Below, one piece after another: positions 45,752 through 53,635 of a stretch of 64,000 nt of DNA. Every line of letters begins with the position of its first letter. Position 1 is the stretch's first letter. The notes beneath the pieces were generated by a model, which had not been told where the DNA came from, made no database searches, and saw nothing but the letters and a program-made list of their open reading frames with translations. This stretch comes from Bacteroidales bacterium. Lineage in GTDB: Bacteria; Bacteroidota; Bacteroidia; Bacteroidales; F082. The stretch covers positions 62,001 to 126,000 of the forward strand of contig JAUYGX010000125.1 of assembly GCA_030690365.1 (NCBI GenBank). Reading direction: 5' to 3'. The position numbers were made by a program, and so were the translations under genes.

Positions 45752-45767
45752 TGGCATGCGGTTTGAC
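45752..45767 (+). promoter_or_regulatory. Candidate sigma-54 promoter of the FeS/NrfD module
   Basis: TGGCAT (45752-45757), five bases, then TTGAC (45763-45767). Against the consensus TGGCAC-N5-TTGCA it keeps GG at -24 and TTG at -14/-12 but has A in place of the usually conserved C. It is 61 bases before the ATG at 45829, and no TAnnTTTG element is seen there. Confidence 0.45.
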
Positions 45768-45828
45768 TTTGCTTTGGTGAGCGGCGGGAATAAAGCCCCG
45801 TTGCAGCAAACCACTTAATATCGCAAAG

Positions 45829-47520
45829 ATGAAAAAGTTCATTCCATTAATTAGTTTAGCGACCCTTTTTGTAGTTCTTTCTACAAATATTAATCAGGTG
45901 TCGGCAAAATCCTTTGAAGCCAAAAGCGACTCTGTGCAAATTTGGTGCAGTCCCGATCTGGCCGAAATAGCTTCCTCCTGGGTGAGCGTGTACACCCGGC
46001 TAAATCCTGAAATAAATTTGGGTTTGAAAATAGCCGACAAGGAAGATATTCATGTGTTGATGGAAAAACCGGAATTTTTTGGGTTTTTCTCCGGTAATTT
46101 TATCACCAACGACAATAACCTTTCTGTCTGGACAACAACTGTCGGGCGCGAAATCATCGTCCCTGTGATGAATACCAAAAATCCCTTCCTCAACCAAATC
46201 CTTCAACAAGGAATTGCTCCCGCGCAATTTGCAGAGGTTTTTGCTGGTTCGTCAAATCAAACCTGGGGTAAACTGCTTGATGATGAGTCGCTAAATTCAG
46301 TTGGATGTGCCTGTTTTGGAGAAACATACAACGATTCAAACTTATCAGAATTTTTGAAAACGAACAAGGAAAATATCCATTATACAAAGGTTTTGGGGAA
46401 AGAGGGATTTATTACAGAAATATTAAACAATCCCAATTCAATTGGATTTTGTCGACTGACCGATGTGCTTGATCCTGAAAATCAAGAATTGCTGGAAGGC
46501 ATTAGTTTGGTGCCAATTGATATGAACAGCAATAAAAAGGTGGATTATTTTGAAGATATTTACAACAACTCCGGTGATTTGGCCCGGGGCCTCTGGATAG
46601 GTAAATATCCCAGAACCTTGTACCAAAACATTTACGCCCTTTCCGGCATTCAGCCAACGGGGGAGACGAATCTGGATTTCCTGGAATGGATTCTCACAGG
46701 TGGACAACACTATCTATATTCTGCCGGTTATTCTGAACTGGTTTTCAATGAGCGAAAATCAAAATTAGAAGACTTAACGGAGGTTCATGTTCCCATTGTC
46801 GATGCACAAACAAATTCAAACCAAACCGCTATGATCTTGATATTTATCGGATTACTGGTGGCTGCCGGATTTATCCTGTTCCTAGTGATCAACTATTTCG
46901 GTGGTGAAAAAAAAGAAGCAGTATCGGAAGAAAACCCCGATATTCCGGTGTTTGGTGAGCATTCTGTAACGGCTCCTGCCGGTTTGTTTTTCGATAAATC
47001 GCATACCTGGGCCTTTATGGAAAAAGAGGGTGCTGTCAGAATTGGGATTGACGATTTCCTTCAACATGTAACGGGTTCCATCACGAAAGTGAAGATGAGA
47101 AATCCGGGAGAAAAAATCAAAAAAGGAGAACCTTTTCTTTCACTCATTCAACATGGTAAACAACTGGATATCAAATCTCCGGTAACGGGAACCATTCTGG
47201 AAAGAAACATGTGGCTTCAAACGGAGTCTTCAATTCTCAACATTTCGCCTTACGGCGAAGGGTGGGTGTACATGATGAAATCGGATAACTGGCTAAAGGA
47301 AATAAAGTCACTTTTTATGGGCGAATCCTATCAAGCCTGGTTGCAGTACGAATTTTCAAGATTGAAGGATTTTCTTTCCTTCAACATTAAATCAAAATCG
47401 TTTGTTAATTTACCTGTGGTATTGCAGGAGGGAGGAGAAATGAAAGATCACATGCTGGAGGAATTCGGGCCGCAAGTGTGGGAGGAATTTCAAAACGATT
47501 TTATCAATGGTGCTGACTGA
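45829..47520 (+). CDS. Solute-binding-like domain fused through a membrane helix to a glycine-cleavage-H-like domain
   Basis: 563 residues. Residues 1-26 are a signal peptide (MKKFIPLISLATLFVVLSTN). Residues of about 31-325 resemble a type II periplasmic binding protein of the PstS/ModA kind (VQIWCSPDLAEIASSWVSVY, EFFGFFSGNFIT, NPNSIGFCRLTDVL). A membrane helix spans about 334-356. Residues of about 385-490 form a GcvH-like lipoyl-type domain (FFDKSHTWAFMEKEG, VRIGIDDFLQHVTGSI, SPYGEGWVYMMKSDNW). At the place of the lipoylated lysine stands G443, with K444 one step off. The tail has VVLQEGGE and QVWEEFQNDF, shared with the 49667-50395 product. By topology the binding domain is periplasmic and the H-like domain cytoplasmic. 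First gene of the module; its partner and ligand are unknown. Confidence 0.82.
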   Translation: MKKFIPLISLATLFVVLSTNINQVSAKSFEAKSDSVQIWCSPDLAEIASSWVSVYTRLNPEINLGLKIADKEDIHVLMEKPEFFGFFSGNFITNDNNLSVWTTTVGREIIVPVMNTKNPFLNQILQQGIAPAQFAEVFAGSSNQTWGKLLDDESLNSVGCACFGETYNDSNLSEFLKTNKENIHYTKVLGKEGFITEILNNPNSIGFCRLTDVLDPENQELLEGISLVPIDMNSNKKVDYFEDIYNNSGDLARGLWIGKYPRTLYQNIYALSGIQPTGETNLDFLEWILTGGQHYLYSAGYSELVFNERKSKLEDLTEVHVPIVDAQTNSNQTAMILIFIGLLVAAGFILFLVINYFGGEKKEAVSEENPDIPVFGEHSVTAPAGLFFDKSHTWAFMEKEGAVRIGIDDFLQHVTGSITKVKMRNPGEKIKKGEPFLSLIQHGKQLDIKSPVTGTILERNMWLQTESSILNISPYGEGWVYMMKSDNWLKEIKSLFMGESYQAWLQYEFSRLKDFLSFNIKSKSFVNLPVVLQEGGEMKDHMLEEFGPQVWEEFQNDFINGAD

Positions 47521-47564
47521 TAAATCTCAATTAAGTTTTTGTGTTCGACCTAAATTTAGATGCT

Positions 47565-48434
47565 ATGAATATAAATCGACGAAACTTTCTTGCTGTACTG
47601 GGCGTGACGGGGGTATCACTGGCCACCGGAACAAAGTTGCAAGCCAGCCGGGAAAATGAAAATGACACAGAATTCTATGGTGTACTGTACGACTCCACCC
47701 GATGTGTGGGTTGTCAGGGTTGTGAAACTGCCTGTGCGGAGGAGCATGGATTGCCCGAACCCGACCCGGACGACATGCCGGAAGTTGGCAAGGTACGCAA
47801 GGCCAACGAAAACCGCCGTACAGTGGTTAATGTGTACGATACCAGTCAGGGTGAGGTGTATGTAAAAAATCAATGTATGCATTGCAACCAACCAGCTTGT
47901 ACATCAGCTTGTTTGACGCGTGCCATGCAAAAAACCATGGAGGGACCTGTAACCTGGACAGGTGATAAATGTATGGGATGCCGTTATTGCATGGTTTCGT
48001 GTCCGTTCGATGTACCCAAGTTTGAATACCACAGCGCCAATCCGAAGATCGTAAAATGCAATATGTGTTACGAACGGGTAGTAGAAGGTAAACTGCCGGC
48101 ATGTGTCGAAAACTGTCCGGCCGAAGCACTTACTTTTGGAACCCGGCGCGAATTGGTTGCGGAAGCCCACCGAAGAATCAGTGAAAATCCTGATGTATAT
48201 TTTGGGGAAATCTATGGAGAAACCGAAGCCGGGGGTACCGGATTTCTGTACCTCTCTCCGGTTCCTTTCAAAGAACTGGGTTTCAATACTTCTGTTCAGA
48301 AAAGCTCTTACCCTGAATTAACAAAGGGATTTCTTTACAGCGTACCTACCATTTTTGTTTTGTGGCCGGCCGCTTTGCTTGGGATTCAAAAAGCCTTAAA
48401 GAACAATACAACACAGGAGGAAGATCATGAATAA
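47565..48434 (+). CDS. Tat-exported ferredoxin-type subunit with four [4Fe-4S] sites (HybA-like)
   Basis: 289 residues from the ATG at 47565; an upstream GTG at 47541 would displace the twin-arginine signal MNINRRNFLAVLGVTG from the N-terminus. Sixteen cysteines fall in four groups: C47-C50-C53-C57, C104-C107-C112-C116, C136-C139-C142-C146 and C165-C168-C180-C184, enough for four [4Fe-4S] clusters. A hydrophobic helix near residues 253-275 (FLYSVPTIFVLWPAALLG) would anchor it to the membrane, as in HybA of hydrogenase-2. It should pass electrons between an outside partner and the membrane subunit encoded next, with which it overlaps by 8 bases. No catalytic subunit gene is beside it. Confidence 0.9.
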   Translation: MNINRRNFLAVLGVTGVSLATGTKLQASRENENDTEFYGVLYDSTRCVGCQGCETACAEEHGLPEPDPDDMPEVGKVRKANENRRTVVNVYDTSQGEVYVKNQCMHCNQPACTSACLTRAMQKTMEGPVTWTGDKCMGCRYCMVSCPFDVPKFEYHSANPKIVKCNMCYERVVEGKLPACVENCPAEALTFGTRRELVAEAHRRISENPDVYFGEIYGETEAGGTGFLYLSPVPFKELGFNTSVQKSSYPELTKGFLYSVPTIFVLWPAALLGIQKALKNNTTQEEDHE

Positions 48435-49653
48435 TCAGGAAACAATACTGGCGAAAGACAATGATGGTATGCCCATCGTTAAGTTCCTGCGGGAAGCTAT
48501 CAAGCCGAGGGGCGCTATTTTTACACCTTTTAACGTCATTTCGGTACCCATCATGTTGTTGGGTCTCGGAATCATCGTCGTCAGGTTTATAAAGGGAATT
48601 GGTGCCGTAACCAACCTTACCCAGGAAGTACCGTGGGGCCTCTGGATTGGTTTTGATGTGGTTACGGGAGTCGCCTTTGCGGGTGGAGCCTATGTTATCA
48701 CCTTTATGGTGTATATCCTTCACATGAAGAAATACCATTCCATCGTCCGGGTAACTGTATTGAACGGATTTCTGGCTTATGTGTTTTATGCCGGTGCATT
48801 ATTGCTCGATTTGGGTCGCCCCTGGAATGTAATTAATCCGATCATTGGCAACAGTTTTGGCGTGAGTTCGGTACTTTTTCTGGTAGCGTGGCATTTTTTG
48901 TTGTATATGATCGCCATGCTGATCGAATTTTCTCCCGCTATTGCGGAATGGATCGGGCTTCAGCGGGCGCGGAAAATCCTTTCGGGGATGACCCTGGCCG
49001 CCGTCATTTTTGGGATCACACTTTCTACCCTTCACCAATCAGGTTTGGGGGCTTTGTACCTGATGGCAAGAGACAAAATTCACCCGTTGTGGTATTCTGA
49101 ATTTATCCCGGTTTTGTTCTTTGTTTCGAGCATATTTGCCGGTCTTTCGATGGTTATTTTTGAAGGATCAATCAGCCATAAGATATTTGGTAGCCAAATC
49201 AGTGATAAAAACCACCGGGCTCATGATGGGATTATACATGGGCTTTCTAAAATTTGTACCTTGACCATGTTTATTTACTTTTTCTTACAGGTACTTACTT
49301 TTGTCCATGGCAAGCGCTGGATTTATCTGGACAGTCCGATGGGAACCTGGTACCTGGTGGAAATCATTGGCTTTGTTCTCCTGCCGATGGTGCTGTTTTT
49401 CTACAGTTACCGAAATCAGAACATCTTTCTTATAAAACTGGCCGCATTTATAACCATGGTAGGCGTAATTATCAACCGGCTCAATGTTACTGTTATTGGC
49501 TTTAGATGGGATGCGGCGGTGCATTATTTCCCATCATGGATGGAGATTGTTGTTACGCTTACCGTATTGTTTGTCGAGATCTGGATTTTCAGGTGGATAG
49601 TAAACCGTTTGCCGGTGTTGCGCGACTCCCCATCCTGGGTAAACAACAAATAA
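48427..49653 (+). CDS. NrfD/HybB-type quinone-interacting membrane subunit
   Basis: 408 residues with nine or ten membrane helices. Family features include the EVPWGLWIGFDVVTGVAFAGGAYV segment, GRPWNVINPIIGNSFGVSSVLF, STLHQSGLGALYLMARDKIHPLWYSEFIPVLFFVSSIFAG, and the HGKRWIYLDSP loop, which put it closer to HybB than to NrfD or PsrC. No heme is expected. It exchanges electrons between quinone and the ferredoxin subunit of the preceding, overlapping gene. In known systems a molybdoenzyme, hydrogenase or cytochrome completes the complex; none is present in this window. Confidence 0.9.
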   Translation: MNNQETILAKDNDGMPIVKFLREAIKPRGAIFTPFNVISVPIMLLGLGIIVVRFIKGIGAVTNLTQEVPWGLWIGFDVVTGVAFAGGAYVITFMVYILHMKKYHSIVRVTVLNGFLAYVFYAGALLLDLGRPWNVINPIIGNSFGVSSVLFLVAWHFLLYMIAMLIEFSPAIAEWIGLQRARKILSGMTLAAVIFGITLSTLHQSGLGALYLMARDKIHPLWYSEFIPVLFFVSSIFAGLSMVIFEGSISHKIFGSQISDKNHRAHDGIIHGLSKICTLTMFIYFFLQVLTFVHGKRWIYLDSPMGTWYLVEIIGFVLLPMVLFFYSYRNQNIFLIKLAAFITMVGVIINRLNVTVIGFRWDAAVHYFPSWMEIVVTLTVLFVEIWIFRWIVNRLPVLRDSPSWVNNK

Positions 49654-49666
49654 ATTAACCTTAAAA

Positions 49667-50395
49667 ATGATTATTATGGAAGGCTATAGTTATATCAACA
49701 TTTTCGATACCAAGGGAATTGAGTACCTGGTTATCATTGGGTTTCTTTTGCTTTTAGTCCCTTTTTGGAGGGCACTGAACAAACCGTTGAAAGCCAGGGT
49801 AACTGCCCTGTCGCCGTTGAGGGTGCTTACGGCAAATATCCTGAAAATCCCGCAAGGGATACTTTACAGCCGGAATCACACATGGGCGCACCTCGAAAAA
49901 GAAGGATATGCCCATGTGGGTCTGGACGATTTATTGCTACACATTATCGGGCAGGTCAGCATCAAGGTATTTAAAATGCCTGGTGACAAAGTTATTAAGG
50001 GAGAACAAATTGCTGAAATTTCGCGGGTCGGGGGGTCTCTTACGATAAAATCTCCTATCTCCGGCGAGGTTCAGGGAGTCAACACTTCGCTTCGTGAGGA
50101 TACCGGTGCTTTAAGCGCCGATCCGTACGGAAAAGGGTGGATGTACCAAATAAAACCTGAGAGGTGGGCCGAGGATACTAAAGCATGTTTTCTGGCCAAT
50201 GAAGCCACCCTCTGGTTTAAGACCGAGCTGCTGAGGTTCAAAGACTTTATGGCCATGTCGATAAACAAATACACCCCCGAAACCGTCCAGGTGGTTTTGC
50301 AGGAAGGAGGCGAATTGGCTGATAATCCGCTTGTAGGTATGCCGGCAGAAGTATGGCTTGATTTCCAGGAGCATTTTCTGGATCAGGTAAGTTGA
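49667..50395 (+). CDS. Membrane-anchored glycine-cleavage-H-like protein
   Basis: 242 residues (ATG at 49667; a second in-frame ATG three codons on at 49676). One membrane helix lies at about 18-36 (IEYLVIIGFLLLLVPFW). A GcvH-like domain covers about 62-165: LYSRNHTWAHLEKEG, AHVGLDDLLLHIIGQV, LTIKSPISGEV, ADPYGKGWMYQIKPERW. Where GcvH has its lipoylated lysine, this has G122 in SRVGGSLTIKSP with no lysine nearby, so lipoylation seems impossible. The tail shares VVLQEGGEL and EVWLDFQEHF with the 45829-47520 product, so both belong to one unusual family. It is the last gene of the membrane module, before the two-component genes. Confidence 0.83.
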   Translation: MIIMEGYSYINIFDTKGIEYLVIIGFLLLLVPFWRALNKPLKARVTALSPLRVLTANILKIPQGILYSRNHTWAHLEKEGYAHVGLDDLLLHIIGQVSIKVFKMPGDKVIKGEQIAEISRVGGSLTIKSPISGEVQGVNTSLREDTGALSADPYGKGWMYQIKPERWAEDTKACFLANEATLWFKTELLRFKDFMAMSINKYTPETVQVVLQEGGELADNPLVGMPAEVWLDFQEHFLDQVS

Positions 50396-50539
50396 AAAAT
50401 AAGGAATTAAGTCCTTCTGTTTGAATCTTTTTTTGTAAATTTCGACCTGTTAAAAGCATTGGTATTTTGCAAAAGATGGATCACATATTAATCGTTGGGA
50501 GGAGGATCCGGGAGGAATCCTCCTTCATGATTTCAGTAA

Positions 50540-52246
50540 ATGAACAAAAATAATGCTTCAATAATACCAGCTGCCATGTCAGGAAGTCTGAAAAAGTTTT
50601 ATGCAAAATTGCTCGACAACGAGCTTGTGAAGAGTTATATCCGCTTAAAATCATCCATCTATGGCCGGGTTGTATTTATTATTGGTGGTTCCATATTGGT
50701 GTTATATGTGTTATTTAATATTATTTTTCGATCGGTTTATGTAGATTTTATCAACACTACAATCCGGCAAAATGGCGATAATGTGAGTTCCATCGTTGAA
50801 GGTTCATTGTATTATTCCATGCTCGAAAACGACAAAGCCATGCTGCAACGAACGCTATACATTATCAGCACCATGTCGGGAATTGATGAGGTGAACATGT
50901 ACAACGACAACGACAGCCTGGCGTTTACCTCCATCTCAGCAGAAAAAGAGGGGCGTGGAAACCCGGATTGCGGGGTCTGCCATACTGATTTTGGTACCAT
51001 GTTTCCTCCCAAAGAAAAATCGTACCGCATCGTAGGCGAGATGCCGGATTGTGGAATTTCACAAACAGAAACCAACAGCCGCTATCTGTTGATCAGAAAA
51101 CCCATTCTAAACGAAAAATCATGCTACACAGCGGCCTGTCATGCCCATGACAGGGAAGATGAGGTACTTGGATCGTTGATTATCAAGTTGCCTTTGAATG
51201 AAATTGACGCCTTCGAGAATAAGTCGACTACCGACTTTCTTCTTCTGGTATCGCTGATTACTGCACTTTTGATGACTTTTTTAATCGTGTTTACCTGGAA
51301 GAAGATCAAAAACCCATTGTATTCCATCATTCATGCCAGCGAGGCAGTATCCAAAGGCGATACCAGTATCCGTCTGGAGATAAAACCAAATTTGCTCGAC
51401 GACCTGAGCAAGGTATCCATGGCGTTTAACAACATGCTCGATAACATCGATTCTGCTGCCACCGAATTGCAAAACTGGTCGCAGCAACTGGAGTACAAAG
51501 TGCAACGCAAAACGGAGGAATTGTCGGAAGCACAAAACGAACTCATCCATGTGGAACGAATTGCTTCGCTGGGTAAACTATCTTCTTCGGTTGCACACGA
51601 AATCAACAATCCGTTATCAGGAATTCTTGTTTATACAAAGTTGATCTATAAACAATTAAACAATGCCGATTTTTCTCACCAAAAAAAGGAATCCATTTTA
51701 AAGCATCTAAAACTCATCGAAACAGAAACCAAGCGGTGTGGCGATATTGTAAAAGGATTGCTCGATTTTTCGAGAAAAGACCAGGATGATTTTGAGGTGG
51801 CCAGTCTGCATCCATTGCTGGAGGCTACTTATGCGTTGATGACCCATTCCATAAAAATTGCAGACATCAGCTTTTTGACCGATTTCAGGGCCAATTCCGA
51901 TCAAATATTCTGTAGCCCTAATCAGATCAAGCAAGCTTGTGTGGCCATCCTTGTCAATGCATCGGAGGCTATTGAGGAACATGGTGAAATTATTATCAGA
52001 ACCACAAATCCGGATGAGGACTCCATTCGTCTGGATATTTCAGACAATGGTTTGGGCATTGCACCCGAAGATATGTCGCATATTTTTGAGCCTTTCTTCT
52101 CCACCAAACGCGATGCCAGCGGTATCGGTCTGGGATTGGCCATCGTGCATGGGATCATCGAAAATCACAAAGGCAAAATCACAGTAGATTCCGAAATCGG
52201 GAAAGGCACAACCATATCAATCATTTTCCCGCTTAGCAGGAATTAA
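50540..52246 (+). CDS. Sensor histidine kinase with periplasmic c-type heme motifs
   Basis: 568 residues. Membrane helices at about 43-64 and 232-252 frame a periplasmic domain of about 165 residues. That domain has C144-G-V-C147-H148, a standard CxxCH heme-c motif, and C195-YTAA-C200-H201, a CX4CH variant, so one or two covalently bound hemes are likely. Then come a HAMP segment, a coiled coil, the DHp domain with phosphorylated H353 (SSVAHEINNPLSG) and an ATPase domain with DNGLGI, FEPFFSTK and GIGLGLAIVHGII. It probably senses redox state, a gas or an oxidant at the outer face and phosphorylates the activator encoded 11 bases downstream. A cytochrome maturation system would be needed and is not in view. 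Confidence 0.92.
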   Translation: MNKNNASIIPAAMSGSLKKFYAKLLDNELVKSYIRLKSSIYGRVVFIIGGSILVLYVLFNIIFRSVYVDFINTTIRQNGDNVSSIVEGSLYYSMLENDKAMLQRTLYIISTMSGIDEVNMYNDNDSLAFTSISAEKEGRGNPDCGVCHTDFGTMFPPKEKSYRIVGEMPDCGISQTETNSRYLLIRKPILNEKSCYTAACHAHDREDEVLGSLIIKLPLNEIDAFENKSTTDFLLLVSLITALLMTFLIVFTWKKIKNPLYSIIHASEAVSKGDTSIRLEIKPNLLDDLSKVSMAFNNMLDNIDSAATELQNWSQQLEYKVQRKTEELSEAQNELIHVERIASLGKLSSSVAHEINNPLSGILVYTKLIYKQLNNADFSHQKKESILKHLKLIETETKRCGDIVKGLLDFSRKDQDDFEVASLHPLLEATYALMTHSIKIADISFLTDFRANSDQIFCSPNQIKQACVAILVNASEAIEEHGEIIIRTTNPDEDSIRLDISDNGLGIAPEDMSHIFEPFFSTKRDASGIGLGLAIVHGIIENHKGKITVDSEIGKGTTISIIFPLSRN

Positions 52247-52257
52247 AACACAGTAAA

Positions 52258-53598
52258 ATGGCAAAAAAAATTTCCATCCTGATTGTCGACGACGAAGAAT
52301 CCGTCAGAGACTCCCTGTATAACTGGTTTATTGATGACGGTTACCTGGTTGAATGCGCCGAGAACGCCAAAAAGGCCTTGACGATGCTCGAAGCAAAAGA
52401 TTTTGATATCATTCTGGCCGATATCAAAATGCCCGGAATGGACGGTTTGGAGATGCATCGACGCATAAAAACGCTCAATAAAGAGCCCATTTTTATCGTA
52501 ATGACCGCTTTTGCCTCGGTGGATACAGCGGTTCAGGCGCTTAAAAACGGAGCTTACGATTATGTGACCAAACCCTTCGATCCCGACGATTTATCGCATC
52601 TGATACGCAACGCCACAGCTCAGATTATCCTGAAGACTGAAAATGAAAGCCTTAAAAATAAATTGTCGTCGTTGGTGGATGTGGAAGATTTGATTGGTGA
52701 AAGTGAAGCCCTGCGAAGAGTCCTCAAGGAAGTGGAAAGTGTGGCGCAATCCAATTCGTCGGTGATTATCACTGGCGAAAGTGGCACAGGTAAAGAGTTA
52801 ATTGCCAGAGCGATTCATGCTAATTCTCCCCGAAAATATTTCCCGCTGGTAAGTGTGCATTGTGGTGCATTATCCGAAAGTCTGCTGGAAAGCGAACTTT
52901 TTGGTCATGAAAAAGGAGCGTTTACCGGAGCCACTTTTAACCGAAAGGGACGTTTTGAGATGGCCGATGGAGGCACCATTTTTTTAGATGAAATTGCTAC
53001 CATCTCTTCCAAAATGCAAATTGAACTTTTACGGGTACTGGAGTCGAAAACCTTTGTGAGGGTTGGCGGCAACAAGGAAATATCCTCCGATTTCAGGGTT
53101 ATCTGCGCCACCAACCGCGATTTGACCAGCATGGTGAAAAATGGCACTTTCCGCGAGGATCTTTTTTACCGGCTGAATGTGGTGAACATCAAAATTCCAC
53201 CTCTGCGTGAGCGAATTGAAGACATCCCACGATTGGCCAACCATTTTATTAAAAAGTACTGTACTTCCATGAGCAGGGACATTATATCCATTGAGCCGGC
53301 CGCTTTAAAACACCTGGAAGGGTTCGAGTTTCCGGGAAATGTACGTGAACTGGAAAATATGATAGAACGCGCCATCGTCATTGGCAATGGCAAAGAAATC
53401 AGGCTCAAGGATCTTCCTATGGGCAAAGAGGTGATAAGCAGTTCCATCGAAAGTCTCGACGATCTGGAGAAAAAGCATATTGCCATGATTTTGAACAAAT
53501 ACGGTTGGAATATTTCGCGTGCCGCAAAAGCATTAAATGTGGATCGGGTAACGCTGTATAACAAAATTAAAAAATACGATCTTAAAGTGGACGAATAG
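52258..53598 (+). CDS. NtrC-family sigma-54-dependent response regulator
   Basis: 446 residues in the order receiver, AAA+ and Fis-type helix-turn-helix. The phosphorylation site is D55 (DIILADIKMPGMDG) with acidic residues DDEE near position 11. The AAA+ domain has the Walker A GESGTGKELIARAIH, the sigma-54 contact loop HEKGAFTGATFNRKG, Walker B GGTIFLDEI and the arginine-finger region REDLFYRLNVV. The C-terminus NISRAAKALNVDRVTLYNKIKKY binds DNA. It is the partner of the heme-motif kinase. The likely target is the module upstream, where a sigma-54-like promoter and a dyad are seen. Confidence 0.95.
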   Translation: MAKKISILIVDDEESVRDSLYNWFIDDGYLVECAENAKKALTMLEAKDFDIILADIKMPGMDGLEMHRRIKTLNKEPIFIVMTAFASVDTAVQALKNGAYDYVTKPFDPDDLSHLIRNATAQIILKTENESLKNKLSSLVDVEDLIGESEALRRVLKEVESVAQSNSSVIITGESGTGKELIARAIHANSPRKYFPLVSVHCGALSESLLESELFGHEKGAFTGATFNRKGRFEMADGGTIFLDEIATISSKMQIELLRVLESKTFVRVGGNKEISSDFRVICATNRDLTSMVKNGTFREDLFYRLNVVNIKIPPLRERIEDIPRLANHFIKKYCTSMSRDIISIEPAALKHLEGFEFPGNVRELENMIERAIVIGNGKEIRLKDLPMGKEVISSSIESLDDLEKKHIAMILNKYGWNISRAAKALNVDRVTLYNKIKKYDLKVDE

Positions 53599-53635
53599 TT
53601 CAAACCGTTAATCACCTTAATTACAGGATTTTTCA

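Larger units (their letters stand above)
45321..45828. other. 508-base gene-free region before the respiratory-module operon
   Basis: I see no convincing gene here. From left to right it holds the purL hairpin, a piece with gatcctgagcgaagtcgaaa (45371-45390) like dispersed repeats found in many Bacteroidota genomes, the 13-bp dyad at 45568-45607, and a candidate sigma-54 promoter at 45752-45767. A 66-codon minus-strand frame at 45642-45842 overlaps the start of the next gene and has no recognisable content. Confidence 0.7.

Noticed and set aside
45642-45842. 66-codon minus-strand frame before the module operon
   Set aside because: It runs across the candidate sigma-54 promoter and the start of the next gene, and its product shows no recognisable pattern.
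45829-50395. Glycine cleavage system or sulfur-oxidising lipoate-binding system
   Set aside because: No GcvP, GcvT, Hdr-like or TusA genes are near, and both H-like domains lack the lipoylated lysine.
50501-50523. Inverted repeat ggaggat/atcctcc ahead of the sensor kinase gene
   Set aside because: A 7-bp stem with 9-base loop in a purine-rich stretch; no T-run and no regulator; chance is enough to explain it.
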